A stretch of 64,000 nt of DNA, taken from Mycolicibacterium flavescens (GTDB lineage: Bacteria > Actinomycetota > Actinomycetes > Mycobacteriales > Mycobacteriaceae). The stretch spans positions 806,001 through 870,000 of the forward strand of contig LR134353.1 in NCBI GenBank assembly GCA_900637135.1, read 5' to 3'. A model generated the notes under the pieces. It made no database searches and had not been told where the DNA came from. It worked only from the letters and a program-made list of their open reading frames with translations. The translations under genes were made by a program, and so were the position numbers. This document shows, one piece after another, positions 44,806 to 53,137 of this stretch. Positions within the stretch are counted from its first letter, which is position 1; each line of letters begins with the position of its first letter.

Positions 44806-45909
44806 CTATCGCACGCTATCGAAGAACTTCGCGACGTCGTCGACGTACAGGTCGGGCTGCTCGAACGCCGCGAAGTGACCACCGCGCGGCATCGTCGTCC
44901 AATGGGTGATGTTGTATCCGTTCTCGCACCAGTCGCGCGGGGCCTGCAGGATCTCTTTGGGAAAGGATGCGACGCCGGTCGGGAGTTCGACGCGGTCGAA
45001 CCCGCCGAACGCGTTGAAGCTCTCCCAGTAGAGCCGGGCCGACGACGCGCCCGATGCGGTCAGCCAGTACAGCATCACGTTGTCAAGGAGTTCGTCTTTG
45101 GTCAGCACATTCTCCGGATGGCCGTCGCAGTCCATCCACGACCAGAACTTCTCCACGATCCACGCCAGCTGCCCGACCGGGGAGTCGACGAGGCCATAGC
45201 CGAGGGTCTGCGGACGGGTCGACTGCTGTTTGGAATAACCCGAATCCCACTTCTGGTAGTACGCGCCACGTTCCAGCGCCCGCTTCTCCTCTTCGGTCGG
45301 ATTCTCGAGCTTGCCGGGTGGGAACCCGAGCGGCATGTTCAGGTGGATCGCTTTGCAGCGGCCCCCGTTGCGGCCGATCTGCGTGGTGACCGCGGCACCC
45401 CAGTCGCCGCCCTGCGCGCCGAACCGGTCATAGCCCAGCTCGCTCATCAGGGTGTCCCAGGCCGAGGCGATCTTCTCGATGCCCCAACCTGTTTCGGTGG
45501 GTTTTCCGGAGAAGCCGTAACCCGGCAGCGACGGGCAGACGACGTCGAAGCCGCGCTCGGTGAGCGGTTCGATCACCTTGTGGAACTCGACGATCGACCC
45601 CGGCCAGCCGTGGGTGATCAGCAACGGGAACGCATCGGCCTGCGACGAGCGCTGATGGATGAAGTGGATGTCGAGCCCGTCGATCTCGGTGGTGTAGTGG
45701 TCGAACCGGTTCAACGCCGCCTCGCGGGCCCGCCAGTCGTAACCCTCGGCCCAGTACTCGGCCAGCTCGCGGGTGTAGGCCAGCGGAATGCCCTGGCTCC
45801 AGTCGTCGACACATTCGGCCTCGGCCCACCGCGTTCGGCGCAACCGCGACTGCAGGTCGGCGAGGTCGTCGTCGGGAATCGCGATGCGGAACGGGCGGAT
45901 GGCTGCCAT
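44806..45909 (-). CDS. Epoxide hydrolase, alpha/beta fold with N-terminal EHN domain
   Basis: 367 residues. The N-terminal ~110 residues match the epoxide-hydrolase N-terminal domain (PFRIAIPDDDLADLQSRLRRTRW). The core has the oxyanion motif HGWP (100-103), nucleophile Asp169 in GGDWG, a lid tyrosine region (ARLYWE) and catalytic His345 in GGHFAAFE. It hydrolyses epoxides to diols in the cytosol. First gene of a two-gene minus-strand unit with the flavoprotein; it diverges from a small membrane protein 53 bp away. Confidence 0.92.
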   Translation of the reverse strand: MAAIRPFRIAIPDDDLADLQSRLRRTRWAEAECVDDWSQGIPLAYTRELAEYWAEGYDWRAREAALNRFDHYTTEIDGLDIHFIHQRSSQADAFPLLITHGWPGSIVEFHKVIEPLTERGFDVVCPSLPGYGFSGKPTETGWGIEKIASAWDTLMSELGYDRFGAQGGDWGAAVTTQIGRNGGRCKAIHLNMPLGFPPGKLENPTEEEKRALERGAYYQKWDSGYSKQQSTRPQTLGYGLVDSPVGQLAWIVEKFWSWMDCDGHPENVLTKDELLDNVMLYWLTASGASSARLYWESFNAFGGFDRVELPTGVASFPKEILQAPRDWCENGYNITHWTTMPRGGHFAAFEQPDLYVDDVAKFFDSVR

Positions 45910-45962
45910 GTCCGGATCCTGTCACGGGATGAATTCCTGCGACCGCCGGAGTCGGTATCTAC

Positions 45963-46358
45963 ATGACGACGATCGGAACGGTCGGGCGACGGGCGTGCGC
46001 CGTACTCGCGGCGGGATCGGCCCTGTTACACGCGGCCATGCTCGGCCACGCGGAACGTCCGTTCACCGCCGCGGTGTTGGCCGCGATGGTCGGGGCATGC
46101 CTGTACTGCGCGCGTGACCTGTGGCGCGACGGGCGACAGCGCACCTGGGTAGCCGTCGCGCTGATGAACCTGGCGATGATCGCGCTGCATCTGCCCGGGC
46201 CCGGCCATCACCACGGTGCGGCGGCGACCAACGGCCCCTCGACCGTGATGGCCGTGGCCACAGTGGTCGCCATGGTCGAGGCGGGCATCGCCGCGGCCGT
46301 GCTGTACGGGCACAGCCGGGCCACGGCGGTGGAGTTCAGCGGTAGACCAGACCGCTGA
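45963..46358 (+). CDS. Small membrane protein with a His-rich loop
   Basis: 131 residues with about four hydrophobic segments. A loop before the last one carries PGPGHHHGAAAT, and further histidines lie near the first and third helices. I do not recognise a named family; the histidines hint at metal contact but prove nothing. ATG start; the 3' end overlaps the convergent flavin hydroxylase gene by 23 bp. Confidence 0.65.
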   Translation: MTTIGTVGRRACAVLAAGSALLHAAMLGHAERPFTAAVLAAMVGACLYCARDLWRDGRQRTWVAVALMNLAMIALHLPGPGHHHGAAATNGPSTVMAVATVVAMVEAGIAAAVLYGHSRATAVEFSGRPDR

Positions 46359-47478
46359 ACCTGCGCGCCAGGCCGCTGCGCACCGCGGGCACGAGCCCGG
46401 CCAGCCGGATCGCCGTGTTGCGGATCGGGCGCGCGGCGCGGGGGAGGGTGGCCAGCCGGGTGAGGCGATCGGTCATCTCCACGACCTCCTGCGCGATGGG
46501 GCGCCGCGACTCGCTGTAGTCGTCGAGCCGGGCGTCGGGTTCGCCTGCGAGAACAGCGGTCAGCGCGTCGGCGAGTGCCACCGCGTCCTGGATGCCGAGG
46601 TTCATGCCCTGCCCGCCGGCGGGACTGTGCACATGCGCGGCGTCACCGGCCAGCAGCAGCCGGCCCGCGCGGAAGGTGTCGGCGACCCGGTGGTGAACGC
46701 GGAAGCGTGAACCCCAGATCACCGCGTTCACCGTCGGCGCCGCGGCGCCGATACGGGCGTCGAGGATCTGCTGAACGAACGCCTGCGATGGCTCCTCGGG
46801 CGCGTCGGCGACCGGCGCGACGATCCGATGAACGCCGTCGGGCAGCGGTGCTACCACGGTCAGCCCCTCCTTGGCCCAGTACAGGATGACCTCGTCGGAG
46901 GGCGCGCGGCCGGTGAGCCGGGCGTCGGCGAGCACGAACGACTCGTCGTACACGCTGCCTTCGAAGCCGATGTGAGCCTGCTCCCGCACGAGGCTGCGGA
47001 TTCCGTCGGCGCCGACGACGTAGCGTGCGCGGAGGGCGTCGCCGTCGTCGAACGTCGCGGTGACTCCGGTCCGATCCTCGGCGAGCGTGGTCAGGGTCTT
47101 CGGGCGCAGCACACGACCGCCAATTTCCTCCAGTCGCTCGAGCAACAGGCGTTCGGTGGTGGCCTGCGACACCATCAACGAATACGGATACTCGGTCGGC
47201 AGCCCGCTGAAGTCGACCGGGATCAGCGTGCGGCCGCGGTCGCGGATCGTGAACCGTGACGCCTGCACCCCCTCCTTGACCAGCCGCCTGGCCACGTCGA
47301 ACGCTTCGAGCACCTCGAGTGTGCGGGCATTGACCACCGCTGCGCGCGACGTATTGGCGCCCGCGGCCTGGCGATCGACCACCGTCGTCGCCACGCCGTG
47401 CGAGACCAACGCCACCGCTGCGGCCAGTCCGGTCGGGCCCGCCCCGACGATCAGGACATCGGTGTCGTGGGTGTTCAT
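46336..47478 (-). CDS. FAD-dependent aromatic-type hydroxylase (PheA/TfdB family)
   Basis: 380 residues. FAD-binding GAGPTG (12-17), and the GDAAHVHSPAGGQGMN motif near residue 275, which together define the UbiH/PheA/TfdB flavin hydroxylases; these use NAD(P)H and O2 to hydroxylate aromatic compounds or inactivate drugs such as rifampicin or tetracycline. The ATG at 47478 has AAGGAGAAG upstream and is preferred over the longer frame. It is divergent from a TetR regulator, with three operator-like repeats between, so it is very likely repressed by that protein and induced by its substrate. Confidence 0.9.
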   Translation of the reverse strand: MNTHDTDVLIVGAGPTGLAAAVALVSHGVATTVVDRQAAGANTSRAAVVNARTLEVLEAFDVARRLVKEGVQASRFTIRDRGRTLIPVDFSGLPTEYPYSLMVSQATTERLLLERLEEIGGRVLRPKTLTTLAEDRTGVTATFDDGDALRARYVVGADGIRSLVREQAHIGFEGSVYDESFVLADARLTGRAPSDEVILYWAKEGLTVVAPLPDGVHRIVAPVADAPEEPSQAFVQQILDARIGAAAPTVNAVIWGSRFRVHHRVADTFRAGRLLLAGDAAHVHSPAGGQGMNLGIQDAVALADALTAVLAGEPDARLDDYSESRRPIAQEVVEMTDRLTRLATLPRAARPIRNTAIRLAGLVPAVRSGLARRFSGLVYR

Positions 47479-47507
47479 CGTCTTCTCCTTCCGCCGGCCG
47501 TCTATGC

Positions 47508-47577
47508 CAACGCTTGTTGACATCACTATGTACTCTGGTTCAGCCTCTTGTCAACACTTGTTGGCCTACACTTGTTG
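47508..47577. promoter_or_regulatory. Three operator-like repeats between hydroxylase and TetR genes
   Basis: Three 12-bp copies: CAACGCTTGTTG (47508-47519), CAACACTTGTTG (47552-47563) and CTACACTTGTTG (47566-47577). The middle one is a palindrome of CAACA/TGTTG around a 2-bp centre, and the last two are 14 bp apart. The outer context also forms a longer imperfect inverted repeat (GCCAAC...TTGACA against TGTCAA...GTTGGC). The third copy ends 2 bp before the TetR start codon. This fits autoregulation and control of the hydroxylase. Confidence 0.75.
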
Positions 47578-47579
47578 GC

Positions 47580-48122
47580 ATGCGGAGATCCTCGGAGCAG
47601 ACCAAGGCGGTCATCCTGGCGGCAGCACGCGACCGGTTCGCTCGATCGGGTTTCGAACGAGCCACCATCCGGGCCATTGCCGCGGACGCCGGCATCGACC
47701 CGTCGATGGTGATGCGGTACTTCGGCAACAAGAACCAGTTGTTCGCGGCGGCCGCCGACTTCGACCTGCAGATCCCCGACCTGTCCGGTGTCGATCCCGG
47801 TGACGTCGGGGCCAGCCTGGTGTCCCACTTCATGAACCGGTGGGAGCGCGATGAGGCGCTGATCGTGCTGCTGCGGTCGAGCGCGACCAACAACGATGCC
47901 GCGCAACGGATGAGCGACATCTTCACCCGGCAGCTGCTGCCCGTCGTCGCCGCGATCAACCCCGTCGCACCGGAGCGGCGGGCGGTGTTGATCGCCACGC
48001 AGACGCTGGGGTTGGCGCTGTGCCGGTACGTGCTGCAGCTTCCGCCGATCGTCGCGATGTCGCACGAGGAGATCGTCGCGGCGGTGGGACCGACGGTGCA
48101 GCGTTATCTCGACGCCCCGTAA
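47580..48122 (+). CDS. TetR-family transcriptional regulator
   Basis: 180 residues. N-terminal helix-turn-helix typical of TetR (ILAAARDRFARSGFERATIRAIAADAGIDPSMVMRYFGNKNQLF), followed by a helical ligand-binding domain. The ATG at 47580 is chosen because the upstream frame extension would run through the operator repeats. It is divergent from the flavin hydroxylase, the usual arrangement for local repression. The ligand is unknown. Confidence 0.93.
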   Translation: MRRSSEQTKAVILAAARDRFARSGFERATIRAIAADAGIDPSMVMRYFGNKNQLFAAAADFDLQIPDLSGVDPGDVGASLVSHFMNRWERDEALIVLLRSSATNNDAAQRMSDIFTRQLLPVVAAINPVAPERRAVLIATQTLGLALCRYVLQLPPIVAMSHEEIVAAVGPTVQRYLDAP

Positions 48123-48134
48123 TAATCGGCGGTG

Positions 48135-48581
48135 ATGTGGACCCCGACGCTTCTTTCGATTGCCGCCGCCACGCTGCTGGCCTGTGTCGTATTCGGAGGC
48201 GGCCTTTACGAGACCGTCGTCGTCGACCCCGCGTGGCCCAAGCGGCCTGGCATCATCCAGGCGCACAACGGCGGTCTCTCGCGCCGCCGGTTCTGGATCC
48301 CGGCGCACACCGCATTCGAGGTGCTGCTCGTCGTCGCGCTCATCGCCGCGTGGTCCCACGCCGACGTGCGTACCGCGTTGCTGGTGGCGCTGGCCAGCCA
48401 TGCAGTGATGCGGGTGTGGTCGCTGGTCGACTTCATACCGAAGGCGGTGGCGTTCGAGAGGGGCGATCCTGCGGAGGTCGACGAGTCCGCGGCGGTGCGC
48501 TGGACCCGGCGAAGTTGGCTGCGGTTGCCGCTTGACCTCGTCACCTGCATCGCGATGCTCGCCGCGCTGGCGCTCGCATAG
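48135..48581 (+). CDS. Small conserved membrane protein
   Basis: 148 residues (GTG at 48132 is an equally possible start). Three to four hydrophobic segments with a conserved-looking RRRFWIPAHTAFE segment after the first. It resembles DUF1772-type membrane proteins, but I am not certain. It lies 12 bp after the TetR gene on the same strand, so probably cotranscribed. Function unknown. Confidence 0.7.
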   Translation: MWTPTLLSIAAATLLACVVFGGGLYETVVVDPAWPKRPGIIQAHNGGLSRRRFWIPAHTAFEVLLVVALIAAWSHADVRTALLVALASHAVMRVWSLVDFIPKAVAFERGDPAEVDESAAVRWTRRSWLRLPLDLVTCIAMLAALALA

Positions 48582-48701
48582 ACCGGTTGATCAACGGGCA
48601 TAGCTAGGCCATGAGTCAGGACGCCGGCCGGGGGCCGCAGGAGAATCCGCAGGCCTCCGAGTGATCGACCGGCTGCAACAACAGACAGGACGGAACCAAT
48701 C

Positions 48702-48947
48702 ATGATCTCGACCGAGGATGTACGCACGCTGCTGCAGTCCGAAGAGAGAAATGCCATCCTGGTCGTCGTCGAAGGCCGGGTGGAGGTGATCAGTGCGGGC
48801 CGACTCGCTTCGGCCGACTACCGCGGCGCCCTTGAGGTGGCGTCCCGCGACGACCTGGTGCAACGCATCGGTGAGGCGCCGTCCGACCGCGAAATCGAAG
48901 AGCAGGCAGCACAACTGGACACCGCGGTCTCCGAGCTGGGCGGCTGA
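48702..48947 (+). CDS. Small hypothetical protein
   Basis: 81 residues, acidic, soluble, with no recognised domain. N-terminal half predicted as beta-strands (AILVVVEGRVEVISAGRL), C-terminal half helical. ATG with GGA-containing upstream sequence. It converges on the coiled-coil protein gene with a 15-bp gap. Coding confidence rests on start context and composition only. Confidence 0.6.
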   Translation: MISTEDVRTLLQSEERNAILVVVEGRVEVISAGRLASADYRGALEVASRDDLVQRIGEAPSDREIEEQAAQLDTAVSELGG

Positions 48948-48962
48948 TTGCCCAAAGCTGGG

Positions 48963-49667
48963 TCAGGCCTCGATCTCGCCGACGATCTTGCGTTCGATGC
49001 TCGCCCGAGTCGTCGGGGGCAGCACGATGAGGCCGTCGAGTTCCTTCTGCGCCCGGGCGTAGGCCGCTTTCCGCTCGTCGGAGGTCGCCGCGTCGTCGGA
49101 TGCGAGCCGAAGCAAATGCTGGGCCCGTTCGATGCGAGCCTGGTCTTCGGTCGAGAAATCGCTGCGACGCCTGCGAATCGCGTCGGCCTCGGCGATGTCG
49201 AACGCCGCCACATACTCGTGCACCGCGTCGCGGTAGTCGATCTGCGTGGCGCGGTCGGCGATGATGTCGTCGACGGATTCGGGGCGCAGCAGATCCGCGC
49301 GACTCCTGGCCTTGTGAAATGCGAGCGTCAACGGAGCGCTCATGTCGGTCATCAGCGGAAAGTCCAACAGCTTCGCGACGTCGATCTCGTACTCGAGCCA
49401 GCGGGCGTCGGTGTCGGCGTGACGCTGCATCACCTTGGCCATCTCGCGCCGGTTCGCCGCTTCATGACTGCGTGCCCGGCCCGACGCCTCGGCCAGCGCC
49501 ACCTTGGTCTCCTGCTTGATCCGATAGCGCTCGAGTCGGCGTTGCGCACGACGTTCGTTGGCAGCCGCGACCGCGCGCACACCGCCCGCGATCACGCCCC
49601 CGAAGGGAAAGATCAGCCACCAGAAGTTTCCGGCGAAATGGAGCAGGGCTTCCATCCAACCCAGCAT
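48963..49667 (-). CDS. Membrane-anchored coiled-coil protein, unknown function
   Basis: 234 residues. One N-terminal transmembrane segment (about residues 8-28: HFAGNFWWLIFPFGGVIAGG), then a long charged, Arg/Glu-rich helical region likely to be coiled coil, and no catalytic motif I recognise. The ATG at 49667 (or 49655) lies 25 bp after the accD3 stop on the same strand, suggesting cotranscription with it. Confidence 0.72.
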   Translation of the reverse strand: MLGWMEALLHFAGNFWWLIFPFGGVIAGGVRAVAAANERRAQRRLERYRIKQETKVALAEASGRARSHEAANRREMAKVMQRHADTDARWLEYEIDVAKLLDFPLMTDMSAPLTLAFHKARSRADLLRPESVDDIIADRATQIDYRDAVHEYVAAFDIAEADAIRRRRSDFSTEDQARIERAQHLLRLASDDAATSDERKAAYARAQKELDGLIVLPPTTRASIERKIVGEIEA

Positions 49668-49692
49668 GCCATCGGATGGTGGCCGCTCGGTG

Positions 49693-51162
49693 TCACAGGC
49701 CGATGCTCCGGTAGCGCTGCAGCCGCGTCCGCAGCCGTTCCTCTCCGGGAACCGACCGCAGCGAGTGCAGTTCGTTGGCGACGACGGCCGACAGCCGCTG
49801 CGTGAACTGCATGGGTTCGTCGGCGGCATCGGGGATTTCGGGGACGATCACGTCGACGATACCGTTGCGCAGCAGGTCTGCCGACCGAATACCTTGGGCC
49901 GCAGCCAGTTCCGGGGCATGGTCGAGATCCCGGAACACGATCGCGCTGGCTCCCTCCGGCGGGAGCGGCGCCAGCCAGCCGTGCAGCGCCGCCAACACCC
50001 GGTCGGCCGGCACCATCGCCAGCGCCGGTCCGCCGCTGCCCTGACCCAACAGCACCGACACCGTCGGCGTATCCAGGGTGACCAGTTCGGCCAGGCAGCG
50101 CGCGATCTCGCCGGCCAGCCCGCCTTGCTCGGCCTCGACGGTCAATGCGGGCCCGGCCGTGTCGATCACGAGCACCAGCGGCAGTTGCAGACCTTCGGCC
50201 AGCGCCATGCCCCGACGCGCCTCAAGCAGCGCCACAGGCCCGACCATCCCGCCGACCACACGTTGTTGTCCGAGCACCACCGCCGGCTGCCCGCCGAACC
50301 GCGCCAGCGCCAACAGCGTCGTCGCCGCCTCACCCTGTCCCGTGCCCGACAACAGCACCCGCTCGGTCGTCCCGTGCCGCAGCAGATACCCCACACCCGG
50401 GCGGTCTGGCCGCCGCGAGGCCTCCACCGACTCCCACGCCGGCACGTCGGGCAACGGCCCGAGTTCGGGTGCGGACGGCGGCGAGCCCGGCGGATCGGCG
50501 ACCACCGTCAGCGTCCGGTCCAACGTGGCGCGCAGTGCGTCGAGCGGGACCACCCCGTCGACGACGCCGTGGCGGTGCAGGTTCTCGGCGGTCTGAATGC
50601 CCTCGGGAAACGGCTCACCGTAGAGGTGTTCGTACACCCTCGGCCCGAGGAAGCCGATCAGCGAGCCGGGTTCGGCGCCGGTCACATGGCCCAGCGATCC
50701 CCACGACGCGAACACCCCGCCGGTAGTGGGATGCCGCAGGTACACCAGATACGGTAGATGCGCGCGTTTGTGCAGTTCGACGGCCGCGGCGATCTTGACC
50801 ATCTGCAGGAACGCAACCGTGCCCTCCTGCATCCTGGTGCCACCCGAACTCGGCGAGGCCAGCAGCGGCAGCCGCTGCGCCGTCGCCCGTTGCACCGCGG
50901 CGGTGATCCGCTCGGCCGCGGCCACCCCGATCGAGCCGGCAAGGAAGTCGAACTCGCACAGCACCACGGCGACTCGACGGCCGAACACCGTGCCTTCTCC
51001 GGTTACCACCGACTCGTCCAAGCCCGTCTTGGCGGCCGCGGCGGACAGCGCCCGCTGATAGTCGCCGTCGGCCCCGACATCCAGCGGAGGGCCGTCCCAA
51101 CTGCGAAACGACCCGGGGTCCAGCACGGCATCGCGCACCTCGAGGGCACCGATCCGGCTCAC
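49693..51162 (-). CDS. accD3: Acyl-CoA carboxylase carboxyltransferase-like protein AccD3
   Basis: 489 residues, matching the length and position of M. tuberculosis AccD3 (Rv0904c). It combines N-terminal (beta-like, SSGGTRMQEGTVAFLQM; FASWGSLGHVTGAEPG) and C-terminal (alpha-like, GGMVGPVALLEAR; GQGSGGPALAMVPADRV) crotonase-fold halves that bind acyl-CoA and carboxybiotin. It would transfer CO2 to an acyl-CoA, but the specific substrate of AccD3 is not established. GTG start, 37 bp from the divergent echA6. No biotin-carrier subunit is nearby. Confidence 0.9.
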   Translation of the reverse strand: MSRIGALEVRDAVLDPGSFRSWDGPPLDVGADGDYQRALSAAAAKTGLDESVVTGEGTVFGRRVAVVLCEFDFLAGSIGVAAAERITAAVQRATAQRLPLLASPSSGGTRMQEGTVAFLQMVKIAAAVELHKRAHLPYLVYLRHPTTGGVFASWGSLGHVTGAEPGSLIGFLGPRVYEHLYGEPFPEGIQTAENLHRHGVVDGVVPLDALRATLDRTLTVVADPPGSPPSAPELGPLPDVPAWESVEASRRPDRPGVGYLLRHGTTERVLLSGTGQGEAATTLLALARFGGQPAVVLGQQRVVGGMVGPVALLEARRGMALAEGLQLPLVLVIDTAGPALTVEAEQGGLAGEIARCLAELVTLDTPTVSVLLGQGSGGPALAMVPADRVLAALHGWLAPLPPEGASAIVFRDLDHAPELAAAQGIRSADLLRNGIVDVIVPEIPDAADEPMQFTQRLSAVVANELHSLRSVPGEERLRTRLQRYRSIGL

Positions 51163-51199
51163 AGCAACAGGCTAGAGCGCTTTATATAGGCTCGCTCCC

Positions 51200-51934
51200 A
51201 TGATTGGTGTGACCCGCGACGGCCACGTGATGACCCTGGAGATGCAACGCGAGGACCGCCGCAACGCGCTCAACGCCGAACTCGTCGACGGGCTTCGCGA
51301 AGCGATCGAGAAGGCCGGCGCCGAGGACGTCCGCGCGATCGTGCTGACCGGCGCGGGCCACGTCTTCAGCTCCGGCGCCGACCTCTCCGGCGGCCAGGGG
51401 GTCGCCGACGAACTGCCCGATAAGGCGCGGGCGCTCAACCTGGCCATCGATGCGGCGCCGGTGCCGGTCATCGGCGCCATCAACGGACCCGCGATCGGCG
51501 CCGGGGTGATCCTGTCCATGATCTGCGACCTGCGCGTCGTCGCTCCCGAGGCGTACTTCCAGTTCCCGGTCGCGAAATACGGGATAGCGCTGGACAATTG
51601 GAGCATCCGGCGGTTGACGTCGCTGGTCGGGGCGGGCAGGGCGCGCGGCATGCTGATGGCGGCCGAGCGGCTCACCGCCGACGTCGCACTGCAGACCGGG
51701 ATGGCCAACCGCATCGGCACGCTGCAAGACGCGCAGGCTTGGGCACAGGAGATCGCGGGCTTCGCGCCGCTGGCCCTGCAGCACGCCAAGCGGGTGCTCA
51801 ACGACGACGGCGCCTACGAGGACCCGTGGCCGGCGCACAAGGATCTGTTCGATCGGGCGTGGGCGAGCCAGGACATCATCGAGGCGCAGGTGGCCCGCAT
51901 CGAGAAGCGACCTCCGAGGTTCAAGGGGGCTTGA
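51200..51934 (+). CDS. echA6: Enoyl-CoA hydratase-family protein EchA6
   Basis: 244 residues of crotonase fold: [10 protein letters not shown] oxyanion region, and a long run closely matching Rv0905 ([28 protein letters not shown]; ending [10 protein letters not shown]). In M. tuberculosis EchA6 is a non-catalytic acyl-CoA binder that feeds fatty acids to FAS-II for mycolic acid synthesis and is a drug target. Its stop overlaps the start of the next gene (TGATG), so the two are coupled. Same order as in M. tuberculosis. Confidence 0.95.
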   Translation: MIGVTRDGHVMTLEMQREDRRNALNAELVDGLREAIEKAGAEDVRAIVLTGAGHVFSSGADLSGGQGVADELPDKARALNLAIDAAPVPVIGAINGPAIGAGVILSMICDLRVVAPEAYFQFPVAKYGIALDNWSIRRLTSLVGAGRARGMLMAAERLTADVALQTGMANRIGTLQDAQAWAQEIAGFAPLALQHAKRVLNDDGAYEDPWPAHKDLFDRAWASQDIIEAQVARIEKRPPRFKGA

Positions 51935-53052
51935 TGATCCGGTCGGCGCTGCGCCTCGGCTTCGGCACGGCCTCACTGCTGGCCGGCGGTTGGCTTGTAC
52001 GCGCATTGCAGGGTGCACCCGCGGCACTGGGCGCTTCGCCCACGGAGATCGAACACGTCGCGCGACGCTCCCCGAACTACCGCGACGGGGTGTTCGTCAA
52101 CCTCGAACCGGCCTCGATGATGAGCATCGACGCCGAACAGCAGCGGCTGCTGGTGCGCGAGTTGGTCGGGTCACGCGGCGTCACCCGACCGGACGGCTCG
52201 ATTCCGGTCGTCACACCGTCACCCACCGAGCCCGACTCGACGCAGGTGTCGGCGTGCTGGTTCGGTCACTCCTCGGCGCTGGTCGAACTCGACGGCTACC
52301 GCGTGCTGGCCGACCCGGTGTGGAGCCGCCGGTGCTCACCGTCCCAAACGGTCGGCCCGGAGCGGATGCACGAGGTGCCCGCTCCGCTCGAGGCGCTGGC
52401 CGCCGTCGACGCGATCATCGTCAGCCACGACCACTACGACCACCTCGACATGGACACGATCGTCGGCCTCGTCCACACGCAGCGGGCGCCGTTCGTCGTC
52501 CCGCTCGGCATCGGCGCGCACCTGCGCAAATGGGGGATACCGGAGAGCCGGATCGTCGAACTCGACTGGAACGAGAGCCACACGATCGGCGATCTCACCC
52601 TGGTGTGCACGCCGGCGCGACACTTCTCCGGTCGCGCGTTCACCCGTAACACCACGCTGTGGGCATCGTGGGTGATCATGGGCCCGCAACACCGGGCGTT
52701 CTTCGGCGGCGACACCGGATACACCAAGAGCTTCGCCCAGATCGGTATGGACCACGGGCCGTTCGACCTGACGCTGCTGCCCGTCGGTGCCTACCATCCG
52801 GCGTGGCCGGACATCCACATGAACCCCGAAGAGGCGGTCAAGGCGCACCTCGACGTCGCCGAAGCCGACCGGGGGCTGCTGGTACCGATCCACTGGGCCA
52901 CCTTCCGGCTCGCGCCACACCCGTGGGCCGAACCGGTCGAGCGGCTGCTGCGGGCCGCCGACGCGGAGAAGGTGCAATTAGCGGTGCCCAAACCGGGGCA
53001 GCGGGTCCGGTTGGACGCGACGCCGCCGCTCCACCCGTGGTGGCGGTTCTAA
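51934..53052 (+). CDS. Metallo-beta-lactamase-fold hydrolase, NAPE-PLD-like (Rv0906-like)
   Basis: 372 residues, the same length as Rv0906. Metal-binding HDHYDH at residues 165-170, later GGDTGYTK and PIHWATF, as in the NAPE-phospholipase D/UlaG branch of the superfamily. The first ~25 residues are hydrophobic, suggesting a signal or anchor. The ATG overlaps the echA6 stop. It probably hydrolyses a phosphodiester or lipid, but the substrate is unknown. Confidence 0.92.
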   Translation: MIRSALRLGFGTASLLAGGWLVRALQGAPAALGASPTEIEHVARRSPNYRDGVFVNLEPASMMSIDAEQQRLLVRELVGSRGVTRPDGSIPVVTPSPTEPDSTQVSACWFGHSSALVELDGYRVLADPVWSRRCSPSQTVGPERMHEVPAPLEALAAVDAIIVSHDHYDHLDMDTIVGLVHTQRAPFVVPLGIGAHLRKWGIPESRIVELDWNESHTIGDLTLVCTPARHFSGRAFTRNTTLWASWVIMGPQHRAFFGGDTGYTKSFAQIGMDHGPFDLTLLPVGAYHPAWPDIHMNPEEAVKAHLDVAEADRGLLVPIHWATFRLAPHPWAEPVERLLRAADAEKVQLAVPKPGQRVRLDATPPLHPWWRF

Positions 53053-53137
53053 CCCCGCCTTCCAGCGCACACTTTTTGCCGACGCACTCGCGGTTCGAGC
53101 ACCCCAACAGTGCGCTCGTCGGGTTACCGTTCAGCTC

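Noticed and set aside
43330-45966. Very long plus-strand open frame (878 codons) opposite the flavoprotein and epoxide hydrolase genes
   Set aside because: Its translation is Arg/His/Val-rich with no domain, and the opposite strand holds two well-recognised enzymes with proper starts. It is a high-G+C antisense shadow, as are similar frames opposite the NRPS (14116-16293), the PKS (26644-28242) and the ABC genes (40987-42609).
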